Positions 24,710-34,737 of a stretch of 59,873 bases of DNA are shown here, in pieces; the stretch's first letter is position 1, and the number at the start of each line of letters is the position of its first letter. This DNA is from CAWDPQ01 sp049642465. Its GTDB lineage: Bacteria > Acidobacteriota > Vicinamibacteria > Vicinamibacterales > 2-12-FULL-66-21. The position numbers and the translations under genes are program-made. Where the stretch lies: the NCBI GenBank assembly GCA_049642465.1, contig JBAROV010000244.1, positions 1-59,873 on the forward strand. The letters run 5' to 3'. Below the pieces are notes generated by a model. It was given only the letters and a program-made list of their open reading frames with translations, searched no databases and was not told the origin of the DNA.

Positions 24710-27700
24710 TTAGAACGCGAAGCGGACGCCCAATTGCACGGTGCGCGGCGCCCGGGCCAGCCCGCGAATGCGCATGAAGTTGGGATTCGTGAAGCCCGTC
24801 TCCGGGTTCCCCCACTGCGCGTGGTTCAACACGTTCTGCGACTCCACGCGAACCTCCAGCCGGCGCTGGCCGATCGGGAACGTCCGGAAGAGCGACGCAT
24901 CGAGGTTCCAGTTCGATGGTCCGCGGAACGCGTTGCGACCGCTGTTCCCCCACGCGTTGCCAGGTTGCGAGAAGGCCAACGGGTCGTACCATTCCTCATC
25001 GGGTCCCGCTTCGCCGAAGCCCGGTTTGGGATTCCCGTTCATGTTGATCGACTGGAAGCCGCCCTGCTGCTGCAACAGTCCATTGTCGCCGCCGATATCA
25101 AACGGTTCACCCGACAGCCAGGAGGCAATCCCGTTTATCTGCCAGTCCTTGATCACGAGCGCGAGCGGGTTGGACGAATTCCGCCCGACGGGCAACTCGT
25201 AGACGAAGCCCATCTGCAGCATGTGCGGCCGGTCGAATCCGGCGAGGGCGTAGTTGCGGTGGAACTGCGACTCCTGCGGCCACTCAACACCCGCGGCATC
25301 GTCATCGGCCATGTTCATCGCCTTGCTGAGCGTATAGGCCCCCTTGAGGAGGAGCCCGTTCTTGAACGGCCGGTTGACGGCGACTTGCAGCGAGTGGTAG
25401 CGCGTCTTCCCGATTGACGCCATCTGGTTGATGGTGGCCGTGCCGGCCTGCGCGAACAACAGTCGGCGCGCGTTGCCGCCGGATTCCGCGTAGTTCAGAT
25501 TCCGCAGGATGTAGGCGTCATTGCTCGCGGTTCCGACGTAACCCACGCTGGTCGCGATGTCGAACGGCAGACGGCGTTCGATGAACACGTTCCACGACTG
25601 GGTCGCGCCGCGTTGCACGTTGTCCGGATCGGGAGTGGTCATCACGACACCCCGCGGGAGGGGCACCACGCCACTGGTGAGGTCCGGGTTCGGCGCGTCA
25701 GGAATCCCGCCGGTCACATTCCCGAAGGGGATGAACCCGTTCGGACCGGCATCGCTGTAAGCAATGGTCAACGGGAACCGGCCGCGCATGGGCCGCGACC
25801 ATGGCAGCGGCGTGAACGTTCGGCCGAAGCCGGCGCGAAACACGGTGTTCTCATTGAGCCGGTATGCCGCGCCAAGACGCGGCGCAAACAGCGTCTTGCT
25901 CACCGTGATGCCGAGATCGGTCGGGTTACCGCCCAACCCGCCGAGCCGAACCGTCCACGAGTTGAAATCGAGCAGTTCAATGCCTCGATTCTCGCGCGTC
26001 ATGAGCGGGTAATACTCGTAACGGACGCCAACGTTCACGGTGAGCTTCTCGTTGACCTGCCACCGGTCAGCCACGTACACCCCGTACTGGTTCTCGCGGC
26101 CGCTCAGCTCCTCGAACTGCACGCTCTTGGCGTAGCTGCTCATCTCGCCCAGCAGGAAGCCGGCATACGCGTTCCAGCCACCAACACCGGAGTATCCCGG
26201 AGTCCCCGTCACGCCTCCGCCGAAGGTGAGGATGCCGCGCGGGTTGCTCACCTCGGGCTGCCAGTGGTTGAGTCTGAGCCGCACGAAGTCGAAGCCCGTG
26301 CGAATCTCGTGTCGCCCAGCGACCTTGGTCAGATTCGTCGAAACCGTGTAGCTGCGCTCGTCGCGCCACACGGGCGTCCACGTGGAGTTGTTGCCGAGGA
26401 CCGAGAGGCCCGTGGCCACCTGAGGCATGCCGCTGTAGCGGGCGAGATCGAACGAGCCCGGGCCCGAGACGCCGGCGCTGTTCAAGCCCGGGACGCCCCA
26501 GACGTCCAGGCCGAAGTTCGTCCCATAATCGGGCCCGGTCATGCTCTGCTGCATCACGTTCGCACCCACGTTGCCGTCGAGGAGGAGCGTCGGACTCAAC
26601 GTCCAGGTCTGACCGACGGTATAGACGGTGGTCCGCGTGTCTCCACCGCCAGCCCCGTCGATCCCCAGGTAGAACAGGTCGAACACGGACGCCTGCATCA
26701 TCGAGAACTTGCCCCAGATCTGGTGCGCCGAGGTGCGGTTCCAGTTCACCTTGAAGTCGTAGTTGTCGCGGTCCGCGGTCGGATTCCTCGGGATGAACAG
26801 ATTGTTCTGCAGGCCGTCGTTGGTCCCGGCGTTGTTCGGGGCAGGATAGAACTCCTGGATACGTTTCGCGATCGCACTCATTCGATTCGCCGGAATGACG
26901 GCGCCGGGAAAGATCGAACGGTTCCGGCCATCGGACGTCCCGGTGGCGGGGTCGTAGATCCGGAAGTTGGGGTTGAGCGCGAGGACTTCGCTGAAGTCAC
27001 CGTTCCGCATTTTGTCGGTCGGCACCGTGTAGGTGTTGAAGCGCCCCTGACGCTCCGAGTTTCTCTCCCAGGAGCCGAAGTAGAACAGCCTGTTGCGGCG
27101 GATCGGACCGCCGATCGTGCCGCCGGCGATCGTCGTGCTCGCGTCGACCTTGCTTGGATCGAAGTAGCCGCGGCGTGCGTTGAGCTCGTCCTGCTGGCGG
27201 AAGAAGAAAGCGGAACCCCTCAGCGTATTCGTCCCCGACTTGGTCTGGACGGCGGTGGCCGCGCCGAGCGTCATCCCTTGCGCCGCGTCGAAGCTGTTGG
27301 TCGAGATGTTGACGTTCTCGATCGTTTCTGCCGGCGCGACGTACCCCGCGTGGTGCGGAAGCCAGACGTTGATACTGGCTGCTCCGTCGATTCGGGTGAC
27401 GTTGTTGTTGCGATTCACGCCGTTGACGTTGGTCGACAGCGCGCGGCCGGGCGTGTCGGTCTGGGCGTTCTGGAACTCTGGCGGCGTCGCGCCGGGCACC
27501 AGATTCAGCAAATACTGGTAGTTGCGATACTGGTTGAGCGGCAGGTTGAGCACGTCCTCCGGTTTGAGATCGACGCTGACGTCGGCCTTGTCGGTCTTGA
27601 GCAGGACCGCCTCTGTGGTGACGGTCACCGATTCGGTGAGCGCGCCGATTTCCATGCGACCGTTGATCCGGGCGATACCTCCCGCCGTGATCGGGATAGC

Positions 27701-28024
27701 GGTCTGGACGAATTCGCGGAAGCCCTGCAAGGTCGCCTTCAGCGTGTAGGTGCCTCCGGCGATGTTGCGGATAGTGTAGGTGCCGGTCTGGTCCGTCACC
27801 GTGGTGAGCTGTAGACCGGTGCCCTCATTCGTAATGATCACAGTCACGCCAGGCAGAGCCGCGCCCGTCGAGTCATAGATGGTTCCAGTGAGGGCCCCAT
27901 ACAGCGCCTGCGCGCCGCTGGGAGCTGGAACGAGCGAGATCGTGACTGAAAGCGCGAGGGCCATCCACGATCTGACAAGGAGCAGACGACAGCACTGAGA
28001 GACGAAAACGTTGCGGTCGGTCAC
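24710..28024 (-). CDS. TonB-dependent receptor, Oar-like, with carboxypeptidase-regulatory-like domain
   Basis: 1104 residues, the same architecture as the receptor at 9823: a signal peptide ending around PSGAQ (38), a regulatory-like domain (about 42-130; GTIYDSSTGA-like TGTIYDSTGAALPGVTV), a plug (NVNGVNRNNNVTRIDGA, then FDAAQGMTLGAATAVQTKSGTN) and a barrel ending TVQLGVRFAF. GTG 28024 is preceded by GGAGG. It lies opposite the GMC oxidoreductase operon, so it may import the glycoside that operon oxidises; this is inference. A sigma-70-like promoter lies about 105 bp upstream of the start. Length and aromatic C-terminus are normal for the class. Confidence 0.92.
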   Translation of the reverse strand: MTDRNVFVSQCCRLLLVRSWMALALSVTISLVPAPSGAQALYGALTGTIYDSTGAALPGVTVIITNEGTGLQLTTVTDQTGTYTIRNIAGGTYTLKATLQGFREFVQTAIPITAGGIARINGRMEIGALTESVTVTTEAVLLKTDKADVSVDLKPEDVLNLPLNQYRNYQYLLNLVPGATPPEFQNAQTDTPGRALSTNVNGVNRNNNVTRIDGAASINVWLPHHAGYVAPAETIENVNISTNSFDAAQGMTLGAATAVQTKSGTNTLRGSAFFFRQQDELNARRGYFDPSKVDASTTIAGGTIGGPIRRNRLFYFGSWERNSERQGRFNTYTVPTDKMRNGDFSEVLALNPNFRIYDPATGTSDGRNRSIFPGAVIPANRMSAIAKRIQEFYPAPNNAGTNDGLQNNLFIPRNPTADRDNYDFKVNWNRTSAHQIWGKFSMMQASVFDLFYLGIDGAGGGDTRTTVYTVGQTWTLSPTLLLDGNVGANVMQQSMTGPDYGTNFGLDVWGVPGLNSAGVSGPGSFDLARYSGMPQVATGLSVLGNNSTWTPVWRDERSYTVSTNLTKVAGRHEIRTGFDFVRLRLNHWQPEVSNPRGILTFGGGVTGTPGYSGVGGWNAYAGFLLGEMSSYAKSVQFEELSGRENQYGVYVADRWQVNEKLTVNVGVRYEYYPLMTRENRGIELLDFNSWTVRLGGLGGNPTDLGITVSKTLFAPRLGAAYRLNENTVFRAGFGRTFTPLPWSRPMRGRFPLTIAYSDAGPNGFIPFGNVTGGIPDAPNPDLTSGVVPLPRGVVMTTPDPDNVQRGATQSWNVFIERRLPFDIATSVGYVGTASNDAYILRNLNYAESGGNARRLLFAQAGTATINQMASIGKTRYHSLQVAVNRPFKNGLLLKGAYTLSKAMNMADDDAAGVEWPQESQFHRNYALAGFDRPHMLQMGFVYELPVGRNSSNPLALVIKDWQINGIASWLSGEPFDIGGDNGLLQQQGGFQSINMNGNPKPGFGEAGPDEEWYDPLAFSQPGNAWGNSGRNAFRGPSNWNLDASLFRTFPIGQRRLEVRVESQNVLNHAQWGNPETGFTNPNFMRIRGLARAPRTVQLGVRFAF

Positions 28025-28129
28025 AATCGTCCTCCGTTTTGAAGGATGTGATTGAAGAGAACGGATGTGCGCGTTGGCCGAACTCAGCGTCGCGAGGTGG
28101 ACGCCTCCGATCGGCGCGGTCGAGTTGAG

Positions 28130-28158
28130 CTTTTAATCACGTCAACGAGACGCGTCAA
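28130..28158 (-). promoter_or_regulatory. Candidate sigma-70 promoter for the second TonB receptor
   Basis: On the minus strand TTGACG (28158-28153) and TAAAAG (28135-28130) are 17 bp apart. This predicts a leader of about 100 nt before GTG 28024. Based on consensus only. Confidence 0.4.
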
Positions 28159-28226
28159 GGTAGGAACTGCAGCTCCCGATATTGCGGAAGCAAATCTCCC
28201 CTGTTGCAGAAGTGAATCTCCGGTAT

Positions 28227-29132
28227 TTACCGGAGTTTCTTCGGCGCCGGCTGCGCGGGTTGCCAAAGCGTTGCGACGACAGCGCCCAGCACGCAAGCCG
28301 CACCGACGAGTGTTCCGCGCGGCAGTCGCTCCCCCAAAATGACGGCTCCCAACGCGACGGCAATGGGCACTTCGGCGACGCTCATGACGAGCAACGCCGA
28401 CGCATCCATCCGCTGCAGCAGCCAGTAGTTCATCCACAGCGCCACCACCGATGCAACCAGTCCGAGATACAGTAGGGACGCCCAGGCGCCCGCCGACCAG
28501 GTACTCAACGGAGGAACGTCTTCGGTGATCAGCGCGAGACCGGCGAGCGGGACCAGGCCCACGACCGACTGCAGAGCGGTGACCGCCGAACCGGAGACGT
28601 GGCGCGCGTAGGTTTTGATCCAGACGTATGAGAGCGCGACGCATGCGGCACCGGCGAAGGCTGCAGCGGATCCCACCAGCGAGGCACGTCCAGACACCCG
28701 TGCTTCGGCGCCGAAGATGATCGCCACGCCGGCGACCCCCGCGCTCACGGCCAGCAGTTTTCGAACCGTCACCCTTTCCGACCCGAGCAGCCAGCCAAAC
28801 GCAAGCGCCAGCACCGGCGTGGTGGATTGCAGAATAGCGACGAGGCCGGAGGGAATGAACTGCGTGCCCCAGAACACCAGACCGTAGTTCACGCCCAGTA
28901 GCAGCACCCCCGCGAAACAGACGGCGAGCACGTCGCGGCGTGTCAGCGAACGCCCGTCGTTTCGGAGCAGGGCCAGCGGTATGAGCACGATCAGGGCGAT
29001 GACCAAACGCAGCGAGGCAAACGTGAACGGCGGAAGATCGTTCAGTCCGAGCTTGATGAAGAGGAACGCGCTGCTCCACAGCACACAGGCGAGCCACCAG
29101 ACGAGGAGAATGCGAACGCGGCTGACCGGCAC
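28227..29132 (-). CDS. EamA/DMT family transporter
   Basis: A 301-residue inner-membrane protein with ten hydrophobic segments in two EamA repeats (first about 5-140, second about 150-290). Typical landmarks are LWSSAFLFIKLGL at the start and ILGERLPRGTLVGAACVLGAVV at the end of repeat 2. It starts at GTG 29132, sharing one base with the TAG of the upstream permease gene (TAGTG), so translation is coupled. DMT members export metabolites such as amino acids; the substrate is unknown. Longer forms starting upstream would overlap the permease gene. Confidence 0.88.
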   Translation of the reverse strand: MPVSRVRILLVWWLACVLWSSAFLFIKLGLNDLPPFTFASLRLVIALIVLIPLALLRNDGRSLTRRDVLAVCFAGVLLLGVNYGLVFWGTQFIPSGLVAILQSTTPVLALAFGWLLGSERVTVRKLLAVSAGVAGVAIIFGAEARVSGRASLVGSAAAFAGAACVALSYVWIKTYARHVSGSAVTALQSVVGLVPLAGLALITEDVPPLSTWSAGAWASLLYLGLVASVVALWMNYWLLQRMDASALLVMSVAEVPIAVALGAVILGERLPRGTLVGAACVLGAVVATLWQPAQPAPKKLR

Positions 29133-31651
29133 TAGACGCGTCGCAGCACGTTCATCGGATCGAGGGAGGCCGCGCGGCGTGCCGGGAGGTAGCACGCGAG
29201 CAGCACGACGGCAGTCAGTATCACCGGCGTCATCAGCATGCTCAGAAGATCGACTTCCGGGAGCGGCAGATACTTGTTCGACGTAATCCGGATCGCCGTC
29301 CATCCAAACACGGCGCCAACCACGCACCCAAGGATCGCCACGAGCCCGGCCTCGCGCAGCACCAGCCGAATGATGTCGCGCCGATCGGCCCCCAGCGTCA
29401 TTCGCACGCCGATTTCACCCGAACGCTGCGCAACCGAATACGACACCATTCCATAAACGCCGACGACTGCCAGCAAAAGGGCAATGGCGCTGGAAACAGC
29501 GAGGATCGCGCCGGCCACGCGTCTCGGATACAGAATCTCTCCCGCCATCTCGCCCATCGTCCGGATGCGGATCACATCGGCGAAGGTGTCGGCGCGCGCA
29601 ACGGCATCCTGCACCGCAGGCGTGACAGTTCGCGAATCACCCAGGCTGCGAACGAGGACGGAGCTGGTTGTGGGCCGCCACTCCTGCGAAAGTGGGAAAT
29701 AGACGAAAGCTCGCGTGCGGGCATCGTGCAGTATCGGTCTGACGTCGTTCACCACGCCAACCACTTCGAACCATTCCCGTTTGTCATTCGGGCTCCAGTT
29801 GTTGATCACTGTCAACGTCTGGCCAACCGGGTTACGGCCTGGCCACAGACGTTGAGCGGCTACCGCGCTCACGATGACCACCTTCGGGCTCCTCCGCGTA
29901 TCACGCGCGTCGAAATCACGTCCAGACAGAACCGTCATTCGCATCGTGCTGAAATAATCAGGAGACACGGACGCTCGTTCTACCTCGGGACCGTGCCGCT
30001 CGCCCGCGGCTACTGCGTCCTCCGAGAGCACGGACCAATTCGGACGTTCGGGCGGTTCGTTCAGCGGTAGCCAACTGGCAATCGCCACGCGCTCTGTTCC
30101 AGGAATCGCTCGCAGCTGTTCGAGCAATCGATCGTAGAAGCGTCGCGCACGTTCCGCGTAGCGCTCCTCGAGCGCCGCGGCTGCCGTTCCACGCATGGCG
30201 CGTCTCGGCCGTTCCCCAGGCTGCGTTCTCAGAACCGGAGTCGCGACTAGCAGATTGCCGGGTTCGTAGCCGCGATTCGCGAATTCAGCAACCAGAAGCG
30301 CACGCACGTAGACGGCTGCAACGAGCAGCAGGGCAAGCGAGCATCCGATCTGAGGAAGAGTGATGACATGTCGAAATCGACGCTTGATCCGCTTGGTCTG
30401 CACGGCACCGCTGCCCGAAAGCCACGGCATGACGTCGCGCGTTGCTGCCTGATGCGCCGGTGCAATCCCAACCACGATGCCGGCGAAGAGGCAGATGGCT
30501 GCTGTGAACAGCAAGACGGCGCCGTCGAATTGCACATCCATCGCGAATCGTGCCGGCGTCAACGAGCGAAACGCGCTCAGGAACCACATGCCGAGCAGGA
30601 GTCCGCACGAGGCCCCTAGGACCGCCAGGAGAACACTCTCCGCCAGCAATTCACGGGCGAGGCGCAGCGGACCCGCACCGAGTACGCGGCGGACGGCAAT
30701 TTCGCCAGAACGTCCGATCCCACGGGCCATGAGAATGCCCGCGATGTTCGTCGCAGCGACGAGCAGCACGACGGCCACCACGAGCGTCATCGCCGCCGCG
30801 AGGCGCCGCGGGATGAGTTCGGCTGATGGATCGAAGGGGATCCGAACGTCATTGGTTCTGTAGACGACGAGTCGTGGTTCGTACTCCGGTCTTGCGTCCG
30901 GCTGCAAGTAGTACCACTGACGGCCCTGGAGCGCGAGACCCGCGCGTGCCTGCTCCAGGCTGACACCTTGCCTCAGGCGCCCGATCGCGATGCCGGACCA
31001 CAACATCTCCGGTTGTTCGCGCGCTTGTGCCATCGTCATCCAGATTTGGGTTGGCTTCCACGGGTCCGGCACGCCCTGGAAGCCAGAGCCCATCACGCCG
31101 ACGACTGTGAAGGGGACATACGTGCTTCCGCCGAGACTGAGATCGATCCGTTTTCCAAGGATTGCCGGATCGGACCGAAAGCGGCGCACCCAGAGCGCGT
31201 GGCTGATGACCGCCACGCGTGCTGGATTCGTGACCTCGTCTTCTGCAGCGAGAGGCGTGCGCCCCAGCACGGGCTTGACCCCCAACACGTCGAAGTAATT
31301 GGAGAGCACCCATTCCGCGTTGACGATGTCGGTCTCGCCGTTCGCTCGTAGGGAGTGAGACGTTCCCCAGTGTGCGGTGATATCAATGAACGTTTCGTTG
31401 TGCCTCTTCAGGAAATCGAACTGGAGCGTGTGAATGATGGTCGGGCGCCCGGGTTGCTTCGCAAAGATCTGATAAATCGAAACGAGCTCGTGCGATGCCG
31501 CGACCGGCAGCGGCTTGTACAGCAGGACGCGGACGATGCTGAAGATTGCGGTGTTGAGTCCAAAGCCGAGCGCCAGCACCAGCGTCGCGAGCGCAACGAA
31601 TCCTGGATGCTTTCGGAGAGCCCGAACGGCCAGCCGGAAGTCCTCTTGCAT
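29132..31651 (-). CDS. ABC transporter permease, ADOP type, without prefix domain
   Basis: 839 residues. It begins directly with the first MacB-like helix region (FRLAVRALRKHPGFVALATLVLALG), then the periplasmic core, FtsX unit 1 (LVAATNIAGILMARGIGRSGEIAVRRVLGAG) and unit 2 (VVGVYGMVSYSVAQRSGEIGVRMTLGAD), ending YLPARRAASLDPMNVLRRV. The N-terminal prefix seen in the permeases at 13641 and 37455 is absent, and there is no padR gene in front. ATG 31651 is chosen over TTG 31663. It is coupled to the EamA gene. No ATPase partner is present. Confidence 0.9.
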   Translation of the reverse strand: MQEDFRLAVRALRKHPGFVALATLVLALGFGLNTAIFSIVRVLLYKPLPVAASHELVSIYQIFAKQPGRPTIIHTLQFDFLKRHNETFIDITAHWGTSHSLRANGETDIVNAEWVLSNYFDVLGVKPVLGRTPLAAEDEVTNPARVAVISHALWVRRFRSDPAILGKRIDLSLGGSTYVPFTVVGVMGSGFQGVPDPWKPTQIWMTMAQAREQPEMLWSGIAIGRLRQGVSLEQARAGLALQGRQWYYLQPDARPEYEPRLVVYRTNDVRIPFDPSAELIPRRLAAAMTLVVAVVLLVAATNIAGILMARGIGRSGEIAVRRVLGAGPLRLARELLAESVLLAVLGASCGLLLGMWFLSAFRSLTPARFAMDVQFDGAVLLFTAAICLFAGIVVGIAPAHQAATRDVMPWLSGSGAVQTKRIKRRFRHVITLPQIGCSLALLLVAAVYVRALLVAEFANRGYEPGNLLVATPVLRTQPGERPRRAMRGTAAAALEERYAERARRFYDRLLEQLRAIPGTERVAIASWLPLNEPPERPNWSVLSEDAVAAGERHGPEVERASVSPDYFSTMRMTVLSGRDFDARDTRRSPKVVIVSAVAAQRLWPGRNPVGQTLTVINNWSPNDKREWFEVVGVVNDVRPILHDARTRAFVYFPLSQEWRPTTSSVLVRSLGDSRTVTPAVQDAVARADTFADVIRIRTMGEMAGEILYPRRVAGAILAVSSAIALLLAVVGVYGMVSYSVAQRSGEIGVRMTLGADRRDIIRLVLREAGLVAILGCVVGAVFGWTAIRITSNKYLPLPEVDLLSMLMTPVILTAVVLLACYLPARRAASLDPMNVLRRV

Positions 31652-31716
31652 CGCTGACCCCAACCCTCAATCTTCAATCGTCATCCTGAGCCCGAGCCGA
31701 GTCCCGAGCTCCAAGT

Positions 31717-31756
31717 TCCCGAACTCCCGAACTCCCGAACTGCCGGACTCCCGAAC
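31717..31756. repeat. Five tandem 8-bp units (TCCCGAAC)
   Basis: Units at 31717, 31725, 31733, 31741 (one variant, TGCCGGAC) and 31749 lie in the short gap between the permease start and the YjbQ gene stop. This is a simple tandem repeat with no coding role. Confidence 0.85.
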
Positions 31757-31765
31757 CCTCGTTTT

Positions 31766-32182
31766 CTACTCTCCCACGACCTGCACGACGATGTCCCGTT
31801 GCCTGGGGCGCGTGTCGAACTCGAAGAGCGCGATGTGCTGCCACGTGCCCAGGAGAAGCTTTCCGTCCTGGAAGGGCACCGTTACGGATGGCCCGAGCAG
31901 CGCGGCTCGGGCATGACTCGACCCGTTGTCGTCTCCCCATCGAAGGTGATGGCGATACTCGCCCTCGCGCGGAGCCAGCGTTTCAAAGACCGCGTTCAAG
32001 TCGTGTACGGCCCCGGGCTCGAACTCGATCGTCGTGATGCCTGCCGTGGATCCAACGACGAAGACCGTCACAATTCCGTGGCGGGCGCCGGATTTTGTCA
32101 CCAGGCGCGCAACAGTCGAGGTGAGATCGTGGGCGTCGCCCTGACCGCTCGTCGAGATCTCGTGGACGTGCGACACCACCAT
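31766..32182 (-). CDS. YjbQ/UPF0047 family protein (secondary thiamine-phosphate synthase enzyme family)
   Basis: A 138-residue cytoplasmic protein with the complete UPF0047 signature: GSTAGITTIEFEPG, YRHHLRWGDDNGSSHARAALLGPS and GTWQHIALFEFDTRPRQRDIVVQVVGE. The conserved His and Glu form the family metal or phosphate site. Some members have weak thiamine-phosphate-synthase activity in vivo, but the true role is unresolved. It is divergent from the permease gene at 32246 and has no thiamine genes around it. Length is exactly that of the family. Confidence 0.93.
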   Translation of the reverse strand: MVVSHVHEISTSGQGDAHDLTSTVARLVTKSGARHGIVTVFVVGSTAGITTIEFEPGAVHDLNAVFETLAPREGEYRHHLRWGDDNGSSHARAALLGPSVTVPFQDGKLLLGTWQHIALFEFDTRPRQRDIVVQVVGE

Positions 32183-32245
32183 CAGGCCTCAAGAATACGG
32201 CATTCCCTGACAACAATATCGATCGCGCCGACGTCTAAGACTCCC

Positions 32246-34717
32246 ATGGAATCTTTTCTGAGGGACCTCAAGCAGTCCCTGCGCTTGTTTGTACAAAGCC
32301 CCGCGTTCACAGTGACGGCCATTGCGGCGCTCACGCTCGGCATCGGCGCCAACACGGCGATCTTCTCGGTGGTCAACGCCGTTCTCCTCAAACCGGTCGG
32401 CATTCCGGATGCCGACCGTGTTGTCGTGTTCATGAACGTGTCGCCCCGCGGGCGTGGCGCCGCGGCATCCCCGGCCAAATTTGCGCACTATCGGCAGCAG
32501 GACCAGGTGGTCCAGGACGTCTCGGCATTCAATACCGGCGTTATGAACTTCACCGGCGGCGGCTTTCCCGAACAACTCCGATCGGGGCGCGTCTCCGCGG
32601 ATTTCTTCAAGCTGGCGGTGGCGCCGTTCGTCCTCGGTCGCGGGTTTCTGCCGGAAGAGGACAGGCCGCATGGCCCGCGTGTCACCGTTATTTCACGACG
32701 ATTGTGGGAAACGCGCTTCAGCGCTGACCCGAACGTCATCGGCAAGAGCATCTCACTCGGTAACGAGCCCTACACGATCGTCGGTGTCCTCGGGGATTTC
32801 GATTTTCGTGAGTTCGGTCCGACACCCCAGGTATGGGTGCTCTTTCAATTCGACCCGAATACAGCGGACCAGGGACATTATTTTCAGGCGCTCGGTCGTC
32901 TGAAAGCCGGTGTGACACTCCAACAGGCTGACGCCCGGCTGAACGCCTCCGCGGCGGACTACCGCAAAAAATATCCGACCGCCCTCGGCCCGCAGAACTC
33001 CTTCGGCGTCCGGCGAATACGCGATGCCATCGTCGGCGATGAGACCAAGCAGTCGCTGCTGATTTACGGCGGCGCGGTCAGTTTCGTGCTGCTGATCGCG
33101 TGCGCCAACGTGGCGAATCTGCTCCTCGTGCGCGCAACAGGACGAAGGCGGGAGATCGCGATTCGCGCGGCAATTGGTGGTTCTCGCGCCCGCATCATCC
33201 GTCAGCTCCTGACGGAGAGTGTCGTGTTGTCTCTGGCAGGCGGCGTACTCGGATTGCTGGTGGGATGGGCAGGGATTCGCGCCCTGCTGTCCGTGAACAC
33301 TGCGGGCTTGCCGCGCGTCGGAGAGAACGGCTCGCTGGTCGGCCTCGATTGGCGCGTCGTGGCGTTCACGATTGCCGTGTCGCTGTTGACGGGTCTCATT
33401 TTTGGCCTGATCCCGGCGCTTCAGAGTTCCCGGACCGACTTGACGTCGACCCTGAAGGAGGCTGCGGGACGTTCAGGTACAGGATTCCGGCAAAACAAAG
33501 TGCGTTCGGCGCTCGTCGTCATCGAAGTTGCGCTGGCGCTGGTGCTCCTGATCGGTTCTGCGCTGCTGATTCGTACCGCCATCGCGCTGGGCCGCGTCGA
33601 CCCCGGATTCGACACGCACAACGTGCTGACAATGAAGATGTCACTGAAGGGTGCGGAGTACGAAAAGGCGGAAGCCGTCGAGCGCGTCGTCCGCAATGGC
33701 GTCGAGCAGCTCCGCTCGATCCCGGGCGTCGTGAACGCCAGCGCCACGTGCTGCGTTCCGCTCGAGGGCGGATATGGTCTTCCATTCCGCATCGTCGGGC
33801 GTCCGCTCACGGCAGACAGTCAAGGTCCCTTTCACGGTGGCGGCGGGTGGACGACGGTCTCCCCGGGATATTTCGAAGTATTCAAGATTCCGGTGACGCG
33901 CGGACGTACGTTCAACGACCGGGACACCAGCACGTCGACCCCTGTTGTCGTCATCAACGAGGCAATGGCCAGACAGTACTGGCCCAAATCGGATCCGCTG
34001 TCGGACCGCCTGGTCATCGGCAAGGGCGTCATGCGCGAGTTCGCCACGGAAGGGGAACGGCAGATCGTCGGCGTCGTTGCCGACATCAAAAACGCCGGAC
34101 TGGACAGCGAGCCACAGCCGCAGATGTGGATTCCTCAAGCGCAGGTTCCCGACGCGGCAAACGCGCTGAACGTGAGCCTCACGCCGATTTCCTGGATCGT
34201 GCGCACCCAGGTGCCACCGCAGGGGCTGAGCAGCACCATCCAGGAGCAATTGCGCCAGGCGACCGGACTGCCAGTGTCGAGCGTGCGCTCGATGGACGAG
34301 ATTGCGGCCATTTCGGTGTCGCGCCAGAAGTTCAACATGTGGGTGATGACGGTGTTCGGCGGGTGCGCGCTGCTGCTCGCCGCCATCGGCATCTACGGGT
34401 TGATGGCGTACTCGGTGGAACAACGGACGCAAGAGATCGGCATCCGCCTCGCGCTCGGCGCTCAGGTGTCACAGGTCCTCAGGATGGTTGTCACGCAGGG
34501 GATGGCGCTGGCGCTCGTCGGCGTGGCCATCGGTCTCGGGGCTGCGTTCTGGCTGGCGCGGTTGATTACCGCGTTCCTGTTCGGCGTCACCGCCAAGGAT
34601 CCGCTCGTCTTCGCGGGAGTGCCGATTCTGCTGACGGCGATTGCGCTGCTGGCAGTGTGGCTGCCAGCACGGCGAGCGAGTCAGGTCGATCCGCTCGTCG
34701 CGCTGCGCTACGAGTGA
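32246..34717 (+). CDS. ABC transporter permease, ADOP type, without prefix domain
   Basis: 823 residues. ATG 32246 begins MESFLRDLKQSLRLFVQSPAFTV, the usual start of the short ADOP form; longer in-frame extension is antisense to the YjbQ gene and not credible. FtsX unit 1 is around CANVANLLLVRATGRRREIAIRAAIGGSRAR and unit 2 around AIGIYGLMAYSVEQRTQEIGIRLALGAQ, ending LPARRASQVDPLVALRYE. It has no PadR and no ATPase partner. It is convergent with the next permease, 20 bp apart. Confidence 0.92.
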   Translation: MESFLRDLKQSLRLFVQSPAFTVTAIAALTLGIGANTAIFSVVNAVLLKPVGIPDADRVVVFMNVSPRGRGAAASPAKFAHYRQQDQVVQDVSAFNTGVMNFTGGGFPEQLRSGRVSADFFKLAVAPFVLGRGFLPEEDRPHGPRVTVISRRLWETRFSADPNVIGKSISLGNEPYTIVGVLGDFDFREFGPTPQVWVLFQFDPNTADQGHYFQALGRLKAGVTLQQADARLNASAADYRKKYPTALGPQNSFGVRRIRDAIVGDETKQSLLIYGGAVSFVLLIACANVANLLLVRATGRRREIAIRAAIGGSRARIIRQLLTESVVLSLAGGVLGLLVGWAGIRALLSVNTAGLPRVGENGSLVGLDWRVVAFTIAVSLLTGLIFGLIPALQSSRTDLTSTLKEAAGRSGTGFRQNKVRSALVVIEVALALVLLIGSALLIRTAIALGRVDPGFDTHNVLTMKMSLKGAEYEKAEAVERVVRNGVEQLRSIPGVVNASATCCVPLEGGYGLPFRIVGRPLTADSQGPFHGGGGWTTVSPGYFEVFKIPVTRGRTFNDRDTSTSTPVVVINEAMARQYWPKSDPLSDRLVIGKGVMREFATEGERQIVGVVADIKNAGLDSEPQPQMWIPQAQVPDAANALNVSLTPISWIVRTQVPPQGLSSTIQEQLRQATGLPVSSVRSMDEIAAISVSRQKFNMWVMTVFGGCALLLAAIGIYGLMAYSVEQRTQEIGIRLALGAQVSQVLRMVVTQGMALALVGVAIGLGAAFWLARLITAFLFGVTAKDPLVFAGVPILLTAIALLAVWLPARRASQVDPLVALRYE

Positions 34718-34737
34718 GTGTGGTTACGCCCTCGACC

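Noticed and set aside
25613..27814. A 733-codon open frame on the plus strand
   Set aside because: It is the exact antisense of the TonB receptor at 24710-28024 and has a composition of Arg, Ala and Val typical of GC-rich shadow frames. No domain is recognisable.
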